DNA from: Sutterella sp.
GTDB lineage: Bacteria > Pseudomonadota > Gammaproteobacteria > Burkholderiales > Burkholderiaceae_F
Assembly: GCA_003488465.1 (NCBI GenBank)
Contig: DNLN01000110.1
Coordinates: 1 to 13,291 of the forward strand
Direction of reading: 5' to 3'
Length of the DNA stretch: 13,291 bases
Shown: in pieces, positions 6,488 through 13,104 of the stretch
How the letters are laid out: every line of letters starts with the position of its first letter
How positions within the stretch are numbered: the first letter of the stretch is position 1
Position numbers and translations under genes: made by a program
The notes under the pieces: model-generated
What the model was told of the DNA's origin: nothing
The model's input: only the letters and a program-made list of their open reading frames with translations
The model's database searches: none

Positions 6488-8029
6488 CTAGACGTCCTTG
6501 CGGCCCATCACGATCTGGCCGGCCATGTAGCCGGAAGTGTGGGCGAAGCCGCAGGCGTTGCCGCCGCAGTAGAAGGCGCCGTGCACGCCGGCAACCGTTT
6601 CACCGGCTGCGTACAGGCCGCCGACGGGCTTGAGATCCCAGCCGAGAACCTGCAGGTGATCGGTGACGCGGAAGCCGCCGCAGGACAGGTTGTTCCACGG
6701 GAACATCTTGATGCCGTAGAACGGGCCCTTCTCGTCGATCTTGACGGTCATGTCGGTGCGGCCGAACTGGGTGTCGTTCTTGGCTTCGACAGCCGCGTTC
6801 CACTGCTTGAGCTGAGCGCGCAGACCTTCGAGGTCGATGCCCGAGAGCTTGCAGAACTCTTCAAGAGTGTCGGCGCGGAACAGGTTCTCGCCCTTCTTGA
6901 ACTCTTCCTCGACGCGCTCGTCATTCCAGGCGGGCAGGCCGATCAGAGCGCCGGTCTTGTACTTGGCGCGCGTTGCGTCATAGATCTTCTTGTCCATGAA
7001 CACGAGGTGCCAGCCGCCGGGGTTGCCCGCCAGGTGCGGCGTGATGTGGCAGATGCCTTCCTTTTCCGTTACGAAGCGCTTGCCGTTCTTGTTCACCAGG
7101 ATGCCGCCGGCATTGGTGAAGTACCAGAAGCGGCAGTACGGGCCGTTGCGGCCGTTCACGACGATGCCGCAGGGATAGGAGGCGATGTACTGCATGTGCG
7201 AGAGCGGAACGCCGACGTCACGCACGGCAATGCGCATGGCCGAGCCGTCGTTGGCCGAGCAGCCGATCGAGACGCCCTTGCCGGCAACGGACGGAACCCA
7301 GAAGTCCAGAGACTGCGGGGTGCCGGTGATGCCGCCGGTGGCCAGAATCACGCCGCGCTTTGCGCGGATGGTGATCTTCTTGCCCGTGTCAAGGCTCGTG
7401 GCTTCAATGCCGGTGACCTTGTTGGTCTTCTGGTTGAAGAAGATGCGGGTCATCGGCGTGCCGGCGTAGATCTTGATCTTGCGCTTGGCAGCCTGCTTGA
7501 CGAGCACGTCAATGTAGTCGACGCCCTGATAGCTGTCCTGGCGCACGGCGCGCAGGTTGCTGTGGCCGGCGTACTTCTCGAGGTGGTGCGGAGCAAGGCC
7601 GTGGTTCTCGAGCCAGTCGAAGGCTTCACCGGAGTGCTTGGCAAAGAGTTCGACGGGTTCCTTCAGGGACATGTAGGCGCCATAGTCCATGATGTCATGG
7701 GCGAATTCCTGCCAGCTGTCCTTGGCGCCTTCGCGCTTCTGGATTGCGGTGCCGTAGGCCGTGAACAGGCCGCCGCACATGCGGGTGGCGGAATGATAGG
7801 GGCTGTAGGACTTGTCGACGACGACAACCGAGCCGCCCTTGTCGGCGACCTGGCAGGCGGCCATGAGGCCTGCGCCGCCTGCGCCGCAGACGACGACGTC
7901 AACGGTGCGGTCCCACTTGGCGGGAGCGGCTGCTGCATTCTGAGCGGCCATTGCAGGGGCGGCGACGGCGGCAACGCCAGCGGCGGCGGCCGAGCCGAGC
8001 AGATGACGGCGAGAGATGGTGTTAGTCAT
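6488..8029 (-). CDS. Tat-exported FAD-dependent reductase, flavocytochrome c flavin-subunit family (module 2, - arm)
   Basis: A 513-residue periplasmic flavoprotein. The start at 8029 is preceded by GGGGGAG, which overlaps the end of the cytochrome gene. The Tat signal is SRRHLLG (6-12), then an Ala-rich stretch to about residue 30. The FAD site is GAGGAG (49-54) with an acidic partner at Asp72. The C-terminal signature reads AAGETVAGVHGAFYCGGNA. The family fold is clear, but the fumarate-site residues are replaced. Tyr285 stands in ASYP where FccA has His365; a Tyr here recalls Tyr373 of urocanate reductase UrdA. RFVTE ends at Glu322 and the Arg402 position is Ile326. The HHTMGG loop reads NLSCGG (447-452), and Arg544 is Tyr487. 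It is therefore neither a canonical fumarate nor urocanate reductase. It lies three bases after the tetraheme cytochrome gene, so the two almost certainly work as one enzyme. The substrate is unknown. Confidence 0.87.
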   Translation of the reverse strand: MTNTISRRHLLGSAAAAGVAAVAAPAMAAQNAAAAPAKWDRTVDVVVCGAGGAGLMAACQVADKGGSVVVVDKSYSPYHSATRMCGGLFTAYGTAIQKREGAKDSWQEFAHDIMDYGAYMSLKEPVELFAKHSGEAFDWLENHGLAPHHLEKYAGHSNLRAVRQDSYQGVDYIDVLVKQAAKRKIKIYAGTPMTRIFFNQKTNKVTGIEATSLDTGKKITIRAKRGVILATGGITGTPQSLDFWVPSVAGKGVSIGCSANDGSAMRIAVRDVGVPLSHMQYIASYPCGIVVNGRNGPYCRFWYFTNAGGILVNKNGKRFVTEKEGICHITPHLAGNPGGWHLVFMDKKIYDATRAKYKTGALIGLPAWNDERVEEEFKKGENLFRADTLEEFCKLSGIDLEGLRAQLKQWNAAVEAKNDTQFGRTDMTVKIDEKGPFYGIKMFPWNNLSCGGFRVTDHLQVLGWDLKPVGGLYAAGETVAGVHGAFYCGGNACGFAHTSGYMAGQIVMGRKDV

Positions 8030-8032
8030 GAT

Positions 8033-8368
8033 TTACTCCCCCTTGAACTTGCGATCCTTGATCGCATGGCAGTCGTGGCAGATGTAGCGGCTCTTCTTAT
8101 GCATGGCGTGGCACTGCGTGCAGTCAATGCGGCCCATGTGAGAGTCGTGCGGATTGAACTTGTCGCCCTTGGTCTTGGCGGCGAGCGCTTCGTACGAGCC
8201 GTGGCACTTCAGGCAGGTCTTCTGCGCAGGAGCGGTCGGAACGGCCTGGCCGGAGTGGCAGGTGTCGCACTTCAGGGAAGCGTGGGAGCCGTTGATGGCG
8301 GCGTTGGCCTGGCTCAGTCCCAGCAGGGCAAAGGAGGCCAGAGCGATGGCAACATTGCGGATAAGCAT
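8033..8368 (-). CDS. Tetraheme cytochrome c subunit (module 2)
   Basis: A 111-residue periplasmic electron carrier. The start is the ATG at 8368, with AAGGA about seven bases upstream. Residues 1-23 are a Sec signal peptide (NVAIALASFALLGLSQANA). The heme c sites are CDTCH (34-38), CLKCH (52-56), CTQCH (83-87) and CHDCH (97-101). It is clearly paralogous to the cytochrome at 5975: both share the CLKCHG core, an H-x-x-HMG segment and the spacing of the four sites. It is the first gene of a two-gene operon with the flavoprotein, whose ribosome binding site is embedded in its last codons. In module 1 the order is reversed, with the flavoprotein first. As the only cytochrome in module 2, it may also serve the flavoprotein at 11047. 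Confidence 0.9.
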   Translation of the reverse strand: MLIRNVAIALASFALLGLSQANAAINGSHASLKCDTCHSGQAVPTAPAQKTCLKCHGSYEALAAKTKGDKFNPHDSHMGRIDCTQCHAMHKKSRYICHDCHAIKDRKFKGE

Positions 8369-8379
8369 GGTGTTTTCCT

Positions 8380-8402
8380 TTGATATTCCTCAGAAAAATC
8401 AA
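8380..8402. repeat. AT-rich imperfect dyad near the cytochrome start
   Basis: TTGATATTCC (8380-8389) and GAAAAATCAA (8393-8402) form an inverted repeat matching at eight of ten positions, separated by three bases. It sits immediately upstream of the cytochrome gene's ribosome binding site. The outer TTGAT/ATCAA halves resemble FNR/CRP half-sites, but they are 13 bases apart instead of the usual 4, so this is not an FNR box. It could be an operator or a leader hairpin. Confidence 0.35.
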
Positions 8403-8443
8403 TTCCAGAGGAGGGGTCAGGTTCTGGTTTTTGTTTCTGAGAG

Positions 8444-8472
8444 TTCGGTGGAGAACCTACTAGCCCACCGAA
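8444..8472. repeat. Perfect 8-bp inverted repeat, candidate regulator site
   Basis: TTCGGTGG (8444-8451) and CCACCGAA (8465-8472) are exact reverse complements with 13 bases between them. The half-site centres are 21 bases apart, two helical turns, which suits a dimeric regulator. A second small repeat, TTAAG/CTTAA (8473-8477 with 8483-8487), follows directly. It is a candidate binding site for the response regulator encoded at 10418. Confidence 0.45.
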
Positions 8473-8597
8473 TTAAGGGAATCTTAAGAAGGGAGATCGC
8501 CCGCCACTACCTCCCGACCGTTACCTACTTTTGGAGGTGGAATGAGAGCGAACTGCTGTGAGAAAATAGGAATTCATTGTCTGCCTAGGAAACTGCC

Positions 8598-10421
8598 TTG
8601 CTGTCGTGGAGATCTTCCAAACAGCTGCTCAAGCGGGCTCTCGGAGCGAGCCGGCTCGCTGCGGCATCGATCCTCGCTTGCGCGGGGATGCTCCTCGCCG
8701 TGCAGGCGCAGGCGGCCGAAGAAGTGACGATCGGCATCATCGGCTCCAATGAACTCGGCGTGCGCGCGAGCATCGTGACGCCCACGCTCAATCACCTCAT
8801 CCGGACGCTCCCCCAGTACAGATTCCGCACCATCGACATCCCGATTCCGCAGGCCGTTGATCTTGTGAAGAGAACCCGTCCGGATTTCATCGTCGGGCCG
8901 GCGGACATCTTCTTTACGCTCATCAACACTGCGGGCGCACAGGCGATCGCAACGCGAAAGAACATCTGGGCCAAGGACGGCGGCGCGTCCGTCGGCTCTG
9001 CGGTCATCGTGCGCGCCGACAGAACCGATCTTGAGACGCTTGCCGACCTGAAGGGGCGGCCGATCGCGGCCTCGCTTCCCGATTCCCTCGGCGGGTGGCT
9101 CGCCTTTGCCGGCGAGGTGGCCCGACAGGGACTCTCGACCGAGGAGTTCACGCAGCGCACGAACTTCGTCGCCTATGAGTTTCCGGCCGTGTTCGAGAGC
9201 GTTCTGGACGGCAGGGCGGATGCAGGCGTGCTCACCGCCTGCCAGCTCGAACTCGCCGAGGGCAGCGGCATGATCGAGCCGGGCTTGCTGCGCGTGATCA
9301 ATCGCAAACACTCGGACGCAATCCGATGCAGCCACTCGACGGATCTGTATCCCGGACAGACCGTCGGCGTGCTCGACTTTTCCCGGCCTGAACTCACGCG
9401 CGCCGTCGCCGTTGCGATCTTCACCATGCCGCCGCAGCGCAACTACGTCTGGCAGGTTGCGGGGCAGTTTCATGCCGTTGCCGGGCTGTACCGGGATTTG
9501 CACATCGGGCCCTTTGCCCAGAAGCCCTGGACTTGGAAGGATTTTCTGAAGCGCTACTACGTGTATCTGCTCGCGGCGCTTGGTCTCCTGGTGCTGCTGT
9601 TCTTCAATGAAATACGCCTCAACAAGCTTGTCGCCCGGCGCACGGCCGCGCTCCTAGAAAGCATCGAGGAGAATCGGCGCCTTGCGCAGGACAACCAGCG
9701 CGCGATGCAGCAGCTCTCGCTCATGGAGCGCAATTCCCTTGTTTCACACATGGGCTCGATGATCGCCCACGAACTCAAGCAGCCGCTCGCCACGATCACC
9801 AATTACTGCGAGGTCGCCAGGATCCGGCTCGAGGATGCCGAGGATCCGGCGCTTGAGAACCTCTTTGAGACCATCAAGTCCGAGGTCCAGAAAATTTCCG
9901 GCATCGTGGACAGGGTGCGCGCCTACGCCAGGCGTCGGAACACCAGACACACCCCCGTGCGGCTCGATCAGGTGGTCAGGGAGGCGCTTTCGAGCTTTCG
10001 CACCTATCGGGAGTTTCAGGAGATCTCGCCCCGGATTGACGCCAGGGAGCTGCCCGAGTGCTGGGTGTTGGGCGACAAGCTCGAGCTTGAGATCCTGATC
10101 ATCAATCTCATGAAGAACGGAGCCCGGGCGGCCGCAGGGCAGCCCGCCCCGGCTCTTTCTGTTGGCATCAGGCGCTCGCCCGACACGGTCGATCTGCTCG
10201 TCACCGACAACGGCCCGCGTCTTTCGGATGAAGAGTTCGAGAGGCTGCACCACGCCGCCGATTCAACCTCCGCTGAGGGACTCGGCCTCGGGCTGTCGAT
10301 CGTGCGCGGCATCGCCGACGCCCATTCGGCAAAACTGACGCTGCTCCGGCTGCCCGAGCGGGGGATATGCTTTGACATCCGGTTCGACCGGGTCGAGCCC
10401 GATGGAGGAAATAAACAATGA
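8598..10421 (+). CDS. PhnD-domain sensor histidine kinase, TtrS-like (module 2)
   Basis: A 607-residue inner-membrane histidine kinase, paralogous to the one at 1648. The start is a TTG: AGGA lies seven bases upstream and an in-frame TAG at 8586 rules out a start further up. The next in-frame ATG would cut into the signal peptide. Residues 1 to about 40 are the signal (ACAGMLLAVQAQA). The periplasmic PhnD-like domain runs from about 42 to 310, with STDLYPG near its end. The membrane segment is at about 321-340. The phospho-accepting His is His391 in IAHELKQP, the N box is Asn503-Asn507 (NLMKN), DNGPRLS starts at 537 and GLGLGLS at 561. There is no HAMP or PAS domain. Cys215 and Cys244 are the only periplasmic cysteines. 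The stop overlaps the next ATG by four bases. It presumably senses the acceptor of one or both module 2 reductases. Confidence 0.87.
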   Translation: MLSWRSSKQLLKRALGASRLAAASILACAGMLLAVQAQAAEEVTIGIIGSNELGVRASIVTPTLNHLIRTLPQYRFRTIDIPIPQAVDLVKRTRPDFIVGPADIFFTLINTAGAQAIATRKNIWAKDGGASVGSAVIVRADRTDLETLADLKGRPIAASLPDSLGGWLAFAGEVARQGLSTEEFTQRTNFVAYEFPAVFESVLDGRADAGVLTACQLELAEGSGMIEPGLLRVINRKHSDAIRCSHSTDLYPGQTVGVLDFSRPELTRAVAVAIFTMPPQRNYVWQVAGQFHAVAGLYRDLHIGPFAQKPWTWKDFLKRYYVYLLAALGLLVLLFFNEIRLNKLVARRTAALLESIEENRRLAQDNQRAMQQLSLMERNSLVSHMGSMIAHELKQPLATITNYCEVARIRLEDAEDPALENLFETIKSEVQKISGIVDRVRAYARRRNTRHTPVRLDQVVREALSSFRTYREFQEISPRIDARELPECWVLGDKLELEILIINLMKNGARAAAGQPAPALSVGIRRSPDTVDLLVTDNGPRLSDEEFERLHHAADSTSAEGLGLGLSIVRGIADAHSAKLTLLRLPERGICFDIRFDRVEPDGGNKQ

Positions 10422-11050
10422 CTGGCAGTCCGCTAATCAGAATCGTCGATGACGATCGGGAGCTACTCGTTTCGCAGAAGATGCTCCTTGAGACGCTTGG
10501 CTGGGAAGTGGTCACGTACGCGAGCGGTATGGATTTTCTGCGCATGGACTCCCTCAGCCGTCCCGGCTGCGTCGTGCTGGATGTCAGAATGCCCGGAATG
10601 ACCGGACTCGAGGTTCAGGAGCAGCTCGAGCAAAGGGGCGTCGAGCACATCGCCATCATCTTTCTGTCGGCTCATGGCGACGTGCCGATGGCCGTTCATA
10701 CGATGCGGCACGGAGCCGTGGACTTCATCTCCAAGCCCGCCGATCCCCGGTACCTTCTCGAGCGTGTGGCGAAGTCCGTTACGAAGTCGATCGAGAAAAG
10801 CGAGCGCGAGGCCGAGATCAAGAGTCTCAGGGAGCTGGCGCAGGGCCTTTCGCCCCGCGAGCGGGACGTCGCCCGGCTCATCGCCAAGGGGCTTCGCAAC
10901 AAGGAGATCGCGCGCGAGCTCGGCATTGAGGAGACGACTGTGAAGATGCACCGCGGCAACGCGATGCTCAAGCTTCGCGCCAAGACGAGCGCCGAGCTGA
11001 TCCGCATCTTCACCATCCTCGATTTCCAGAGCGAAGGAGGCCAGCCATGA
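10418..11050 (+). CDS. LuxR/FixJ-type response regulator, TtrR-like (module 2)
   Basis: A 210-residue transcriptional regulator, the partner of the kinase just upstream (ATGA overlap; GGAGG nine bases before the ATG). Receiver domain: acidic residues Asp11-13, phospho-acceptor Asp55 in VVLDVRMPGMTG, Ser84 in IFLSAHG and Lys106 in SKP. The LuxR-type helix-turn-helix spans about 145-200 (LSPRERDVARLIAKG, then EETTVKMHRGNAMLKLR). The recognition helix differs from that of the module 1 regulator (TTVKMHRGNAM against RTVKFHRASAY), so the two probably read different sites. Its likely target is the divergent region 8369-8597. The 3' end overlaps the flavoprotein start by four bases. Confidence 0.88.
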   Translation: MTGSPLIRIVDDDRELLVSQKMLLETLGWEVVTYASGMDFLRMDSLSRPGCVVLDVRMPGMTGLEVQEQLEQRGVEHIAIIFLSAHGDVPMAVHTMRHGAVDFISKPADPRYLLERVAKSVTKSIEKSEREAEIKSLRELAQGLSPRERDVARLIAKGLRNKEIARELGIEETTVKMHRGNAMLKLRAKTSAELIRIFTILDFQSEGGQP

Positions 11051-12477
11051 GGCGGCGCGAGCTGATTCTGGGGGCCCTGAGCGCCGCGCTCTGGGGCAGG
11101 GCGGGCGCCGCGCCCCCCGGGCAGGATTCGCAGCCTGAATGCGACGTGCTCGTGATCGGCTCGGGCCTTGCCGGCCTTTCCGCAGCCGTTTCGGCGCGGG
11201 AAGCGGGCGCCGGGAGCGTCGTCGTTCTTGAGCGCGAGCGGTTCGTCGGCGGGCATTCGGCGCTTGCGAACGGGTACTTTGCCGCCGAGCGCAGGAAAGG
11301 GCGCAAGGAGAGCGAATACCGGGCGGCCGTCCAGCAGATGATCGATGACATCAACCAGACAGGAAAGGGCAGAGGGGACCCCGAACTGGTGCGCGTGCTT
11401 GCCGAGGAGTCGGGCGAAGCCGTCGAGTGGCTTTCCGGCATGGGAGTCGTCTGGATGGAGCACACATATGAGGCGCTCGGCGGACTGCGGCCCCGCTGCT
11501 ATCTGTCAAGCTTCGTGCGCGCAGGGTACGACTATGTGAGCGCGGTCAACCTGCGGGCTCGCGAACTCGGCGTCACCATCCGTTTCTCCGCAACCGTGCA
11601 GCGCGTCGAGCGCGACGGTAAGGGAGGCTTTCTCGTGCACTACATCACGGGCGTTGAGCCGAAGGTCTTTCACGCACGCAGCGTTGTCATCGCGAGCGGC
11701 GGGTTCGGCGACAACCCGCAGATGCGCCGCAGGTACGATCCCCGGCTCGGTCTTGAATTCACCTCCACCGCCAATCCCTATGGCGAATCCCACAATACGG
11801 CGCTCGGCGACGGCATCCGCATTGGCGAAAGCCTCGGAGCCGCCACGGTGGACATGGATCAGATCCTGTCGATTCCGTATTCGGGAGGGCGGCTTACGAA
11901 CTACGTCGGCGCCGACATCTACGTGAACGCGCAGGGCGAGCGCTTTGTCAACGAGGCCGCTCCCATGGAGGAGATTTCCAAGGCGCTCTGGGCGCTCCCC
12001 GAAAGATCGTTCTGGGTGATCACCGACTCGCAGTCGGCAAAAGGCGCGACGCGGGATGTGAAGCTCATCAAGGGCATCGTGAAGACCGCCGACACCATTG
12101 AGCAGGCCGCCCAAGGGATGGGGATCAAGCCCCAGGTGCTCAAGGCGACGATGAAGCGCTACAACGAGGCGGCCGATCGCGGAGAGGATCCGGATTTCGG
12201 CCGGAAAACGTTCACGCAACGCATTGACAAACCGCCCTTTTACTACGGCAGGGAGCGGCCGTTCGTGCACTTTTGCAACGGCGGATTGCGCATCGATGCG
12301 AAGGGTGAGCTGCTCGACGCGCAGGGCGCCGTGATCCCGGGGGTCTTTGCCGCAGGCGAAGTGACGGGCGGCGTGCACGGACACGGCAGGCTTGGCGGCG
12401 CGTCGCTTTCGGACTGCGTGGTCTTCGGCCGCAGAGCCGGGCGCAGCGCCTGGGAGTACGCAAGAGCCGGCCGCTAG
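11047..12477 (+). CDS. Tat-exported FAD-dependent reductase cotranslated with its regulators (module 2, + arm)
   Basis: A 476-residue flavoprotein of the same family, the shortest of the three. The start overlaps the regulator stop (ATGA), with AAGGAGG upstream. The N-terminus MRRRELILGALSAA is a short Tat-like signal. The FAD site is GSGLAG (38-43) with Glu62, and TALGDG lies at 251-256. RFVNE ends at Glu303, and the C-terminal signature AAGEVTGGVHGHGRLGG is close to the fumarate reductase form. Arg448 keeps the Arg544 position of FccA, but the Arg402 position is Met307 (Glu308 next), the Thr-Glu pair is missing and the HHTMGG loop reads HFCNGG (408-413). One substrate carboxylate may still be bound, with a different proton donor. 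It has no cytochrome gene next to it; the one at 8033 is the nearest candidate partner. It could alternatively be a soluble or accessory enzyme linked to signalling. Confidence 0.85.
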   Translation: MRRRELILGALSAALWGRAGAAPPGQDSQPECDVLVIGSGLAGLSAAVSAREAGAGSVVVLERERFVGGHSALANGYFAAERRKGRKESEYRAAVQQMIDDINQTGKGRGDPELVRVLAEESGEAVEWLSGMGVVWMEHTYEALGGLRPRCYLSSFVRAGYDYVSAVNLRARELGVTIRFSATVQRVERDGKGGFLVHYITGVEPKVFHARSVVIASGGFGDNPQMRRRYDPRLGLEFTSTANPYGESHNTALGDGIRIGESLGAATVDMDQILSIPYSGGRLTNYVGADIYVNAQGERFVNEAAPMEEISKALWALPERSFWVITDSQSAKGATRDVKLIKGIVKTADTIEQAAQGMGIKPQVLKATMKRYNEAADRGEDPDFGRKTFTQRIDKPPFYYGRERPFVHFCNGGLRIDAKGELLDAQGAVIPGVFAAGEVTGGVHGHGRLGGASLSDCVVFGRRAGRSAWEYARAGR

Positions 12478-13100
12478 AGGCCGTAGCGCGCACGTTCGTC
12501 GGCAACACTTGTCTGCGGCCCGTGCCCGGGCAGCAGGACCGTGTTTGCGGGCAGCGTGAGAATGCGCTCGAGGATGCTCGAGCGGATGGCCTCGAAGTCG
12601 CCGCCCGGATATTCGTAGTTTCCGATGCTCCCGAGAAAGATCGTGTCTCCGACAAAAGCCGCGGGCTCGTTCTGCACGACGAATGTCATGGAGTCCGTCG
12701 TATGTCCCGGCGTGCAGAGCGCCTTGAGCCTGAAATCCGGGTTGGCGCCGAGCACGATTTCCTCTCCCTCGCAAATGGCTTCGGTGTTGTGGACGACGAT
12801 TGGCCGCTCGCTATACGCGGAGAGGTTCATTTCCGGGTGCTCGAGATACCGGGCGGCATCGCAGTGCGCGCGCACGGGCGCGCCGAGTGCTGTGCGCAGT
12901 TCGTCCACGGCGCCGATGTGGTCGAAATGCCCGTGCGTGAGCAGAATCGCTTCGATCGTCCAGCCCTTCGTGCCGATGATGCGAAGGAGCCGTTGCGCTT
13001 GTGCGCCGGGGTCAATCACGAATCCGTGCAGCGTCTCGGGATCAAGAAAGAAGTAGCAGTTCTCCTGGAACTGCCCGGTGACGGGAACCTTGACGATCAT
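12474..13100 (-). CDS. Metallo-beta-lactamase-fold hydrolase, glyoxalase II type
   Basis: A 208-residue cytoplasmic metallohydrolase with no signal peptide. The full metal-ligand set is visible: THGHFDH (His56, His58, Asp60, His61), His133 in TPGHTTDS, Asp152 in VGDTIF and His193 in LPGHGP. Length and motifs match the short glyoxalase II-like (YcbL/GloC) group, which hydrolyses thioesters such as S-lactoylglutathione. The real substrate cannot be read from the sequence. The start at 13100 lies four bases after the stop of the DsbA-like gene on the same strand and has no obvious Shine-Dalgarno sequence, so translational coupling is likely. Its TAG stop lies in the palindrome CTAG at 12474-12477, which is also the stop of the opposing flavoprotein gene. 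Confidence 0.88.
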   Translation of the reverse strand: MIVKVPVTGQFQENCYFFLDPETLHGFVIDPGAQAQRLLRIIGTKGWTIEAILLTHGHFDHIGAVDELRTALGAPVRAHCDAARYLEHPEMNLSAYSERPIVVHNTEAICEGEEIVLGANPDFRLKALCTPGHTTDSMTFVVQNEPAAFVGDTIFLGSIGNYEYPGGDFEAIRSSILERILTLPANTVLLPGHGPQTSVADERARYGL

Positions 13101-13104
13101 GGGA

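Larger units (their letters stand above)
8369..8597. promoter_or_regulatory. Divergent control region of module 2
   Basis: These 229 bases lie between the - strand cytochrome gene and the + strand kinase gene and must hold promoters in both directions. It is more AT-rich than its surroundings. It contains a perfect 8-bp inverted repeat (8444-8472), a 5-bp one (8473-8487), an imperfect 10-bp dyad (8380-8402), and TACCT copies at 8508-8512 and 8522-8526 (start-to-start 14 bases). ACCTACT occurs at 8455-8461 and 8523-8529. I could not assign a clear -35/-10 pair in either direction, which fits promoters that depend on an activator. Confidence 0.55.

Noticed and set aside
6461..8383. A 640-codon open frame on the + strand opposite the - arm of module 2
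   Set aside because: It is a shadow of the real - strand genes. Its translation is a low-complexity Ala/Val/Gly/Asp-rich chain with no motifs, whereas the - strand has heme sites, a Tat signal and FAD motifs.
8380..8402. FNR box before the cytochrome gene
   Set aside because: The TTGAT and ATCAA halves are 13 bases apart instead of 4, so the site does not fit FNR binding; it is kept only as an unassigned dyad.
8405..8432. CCAGA/TCTGG hairpin followed by TTTTTGTTT on the + strand
   Set aside because: The stem has only five pairs with a 13-base loop, and no + strand gene ends before it, so I do not call a terminator.
8542..8727. A 61-codon + strand frame beginning with GGAGGTGGA-ATG just before the kinase start
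   Set aside because: Its SD-to-ATG spacing of four bases is short, it overlaps the kinase gene out of frame, and the Cys/Arg-rich product looks like out-of-frame translation. An upstream regulatory frame cannot be excluded but has no further support.
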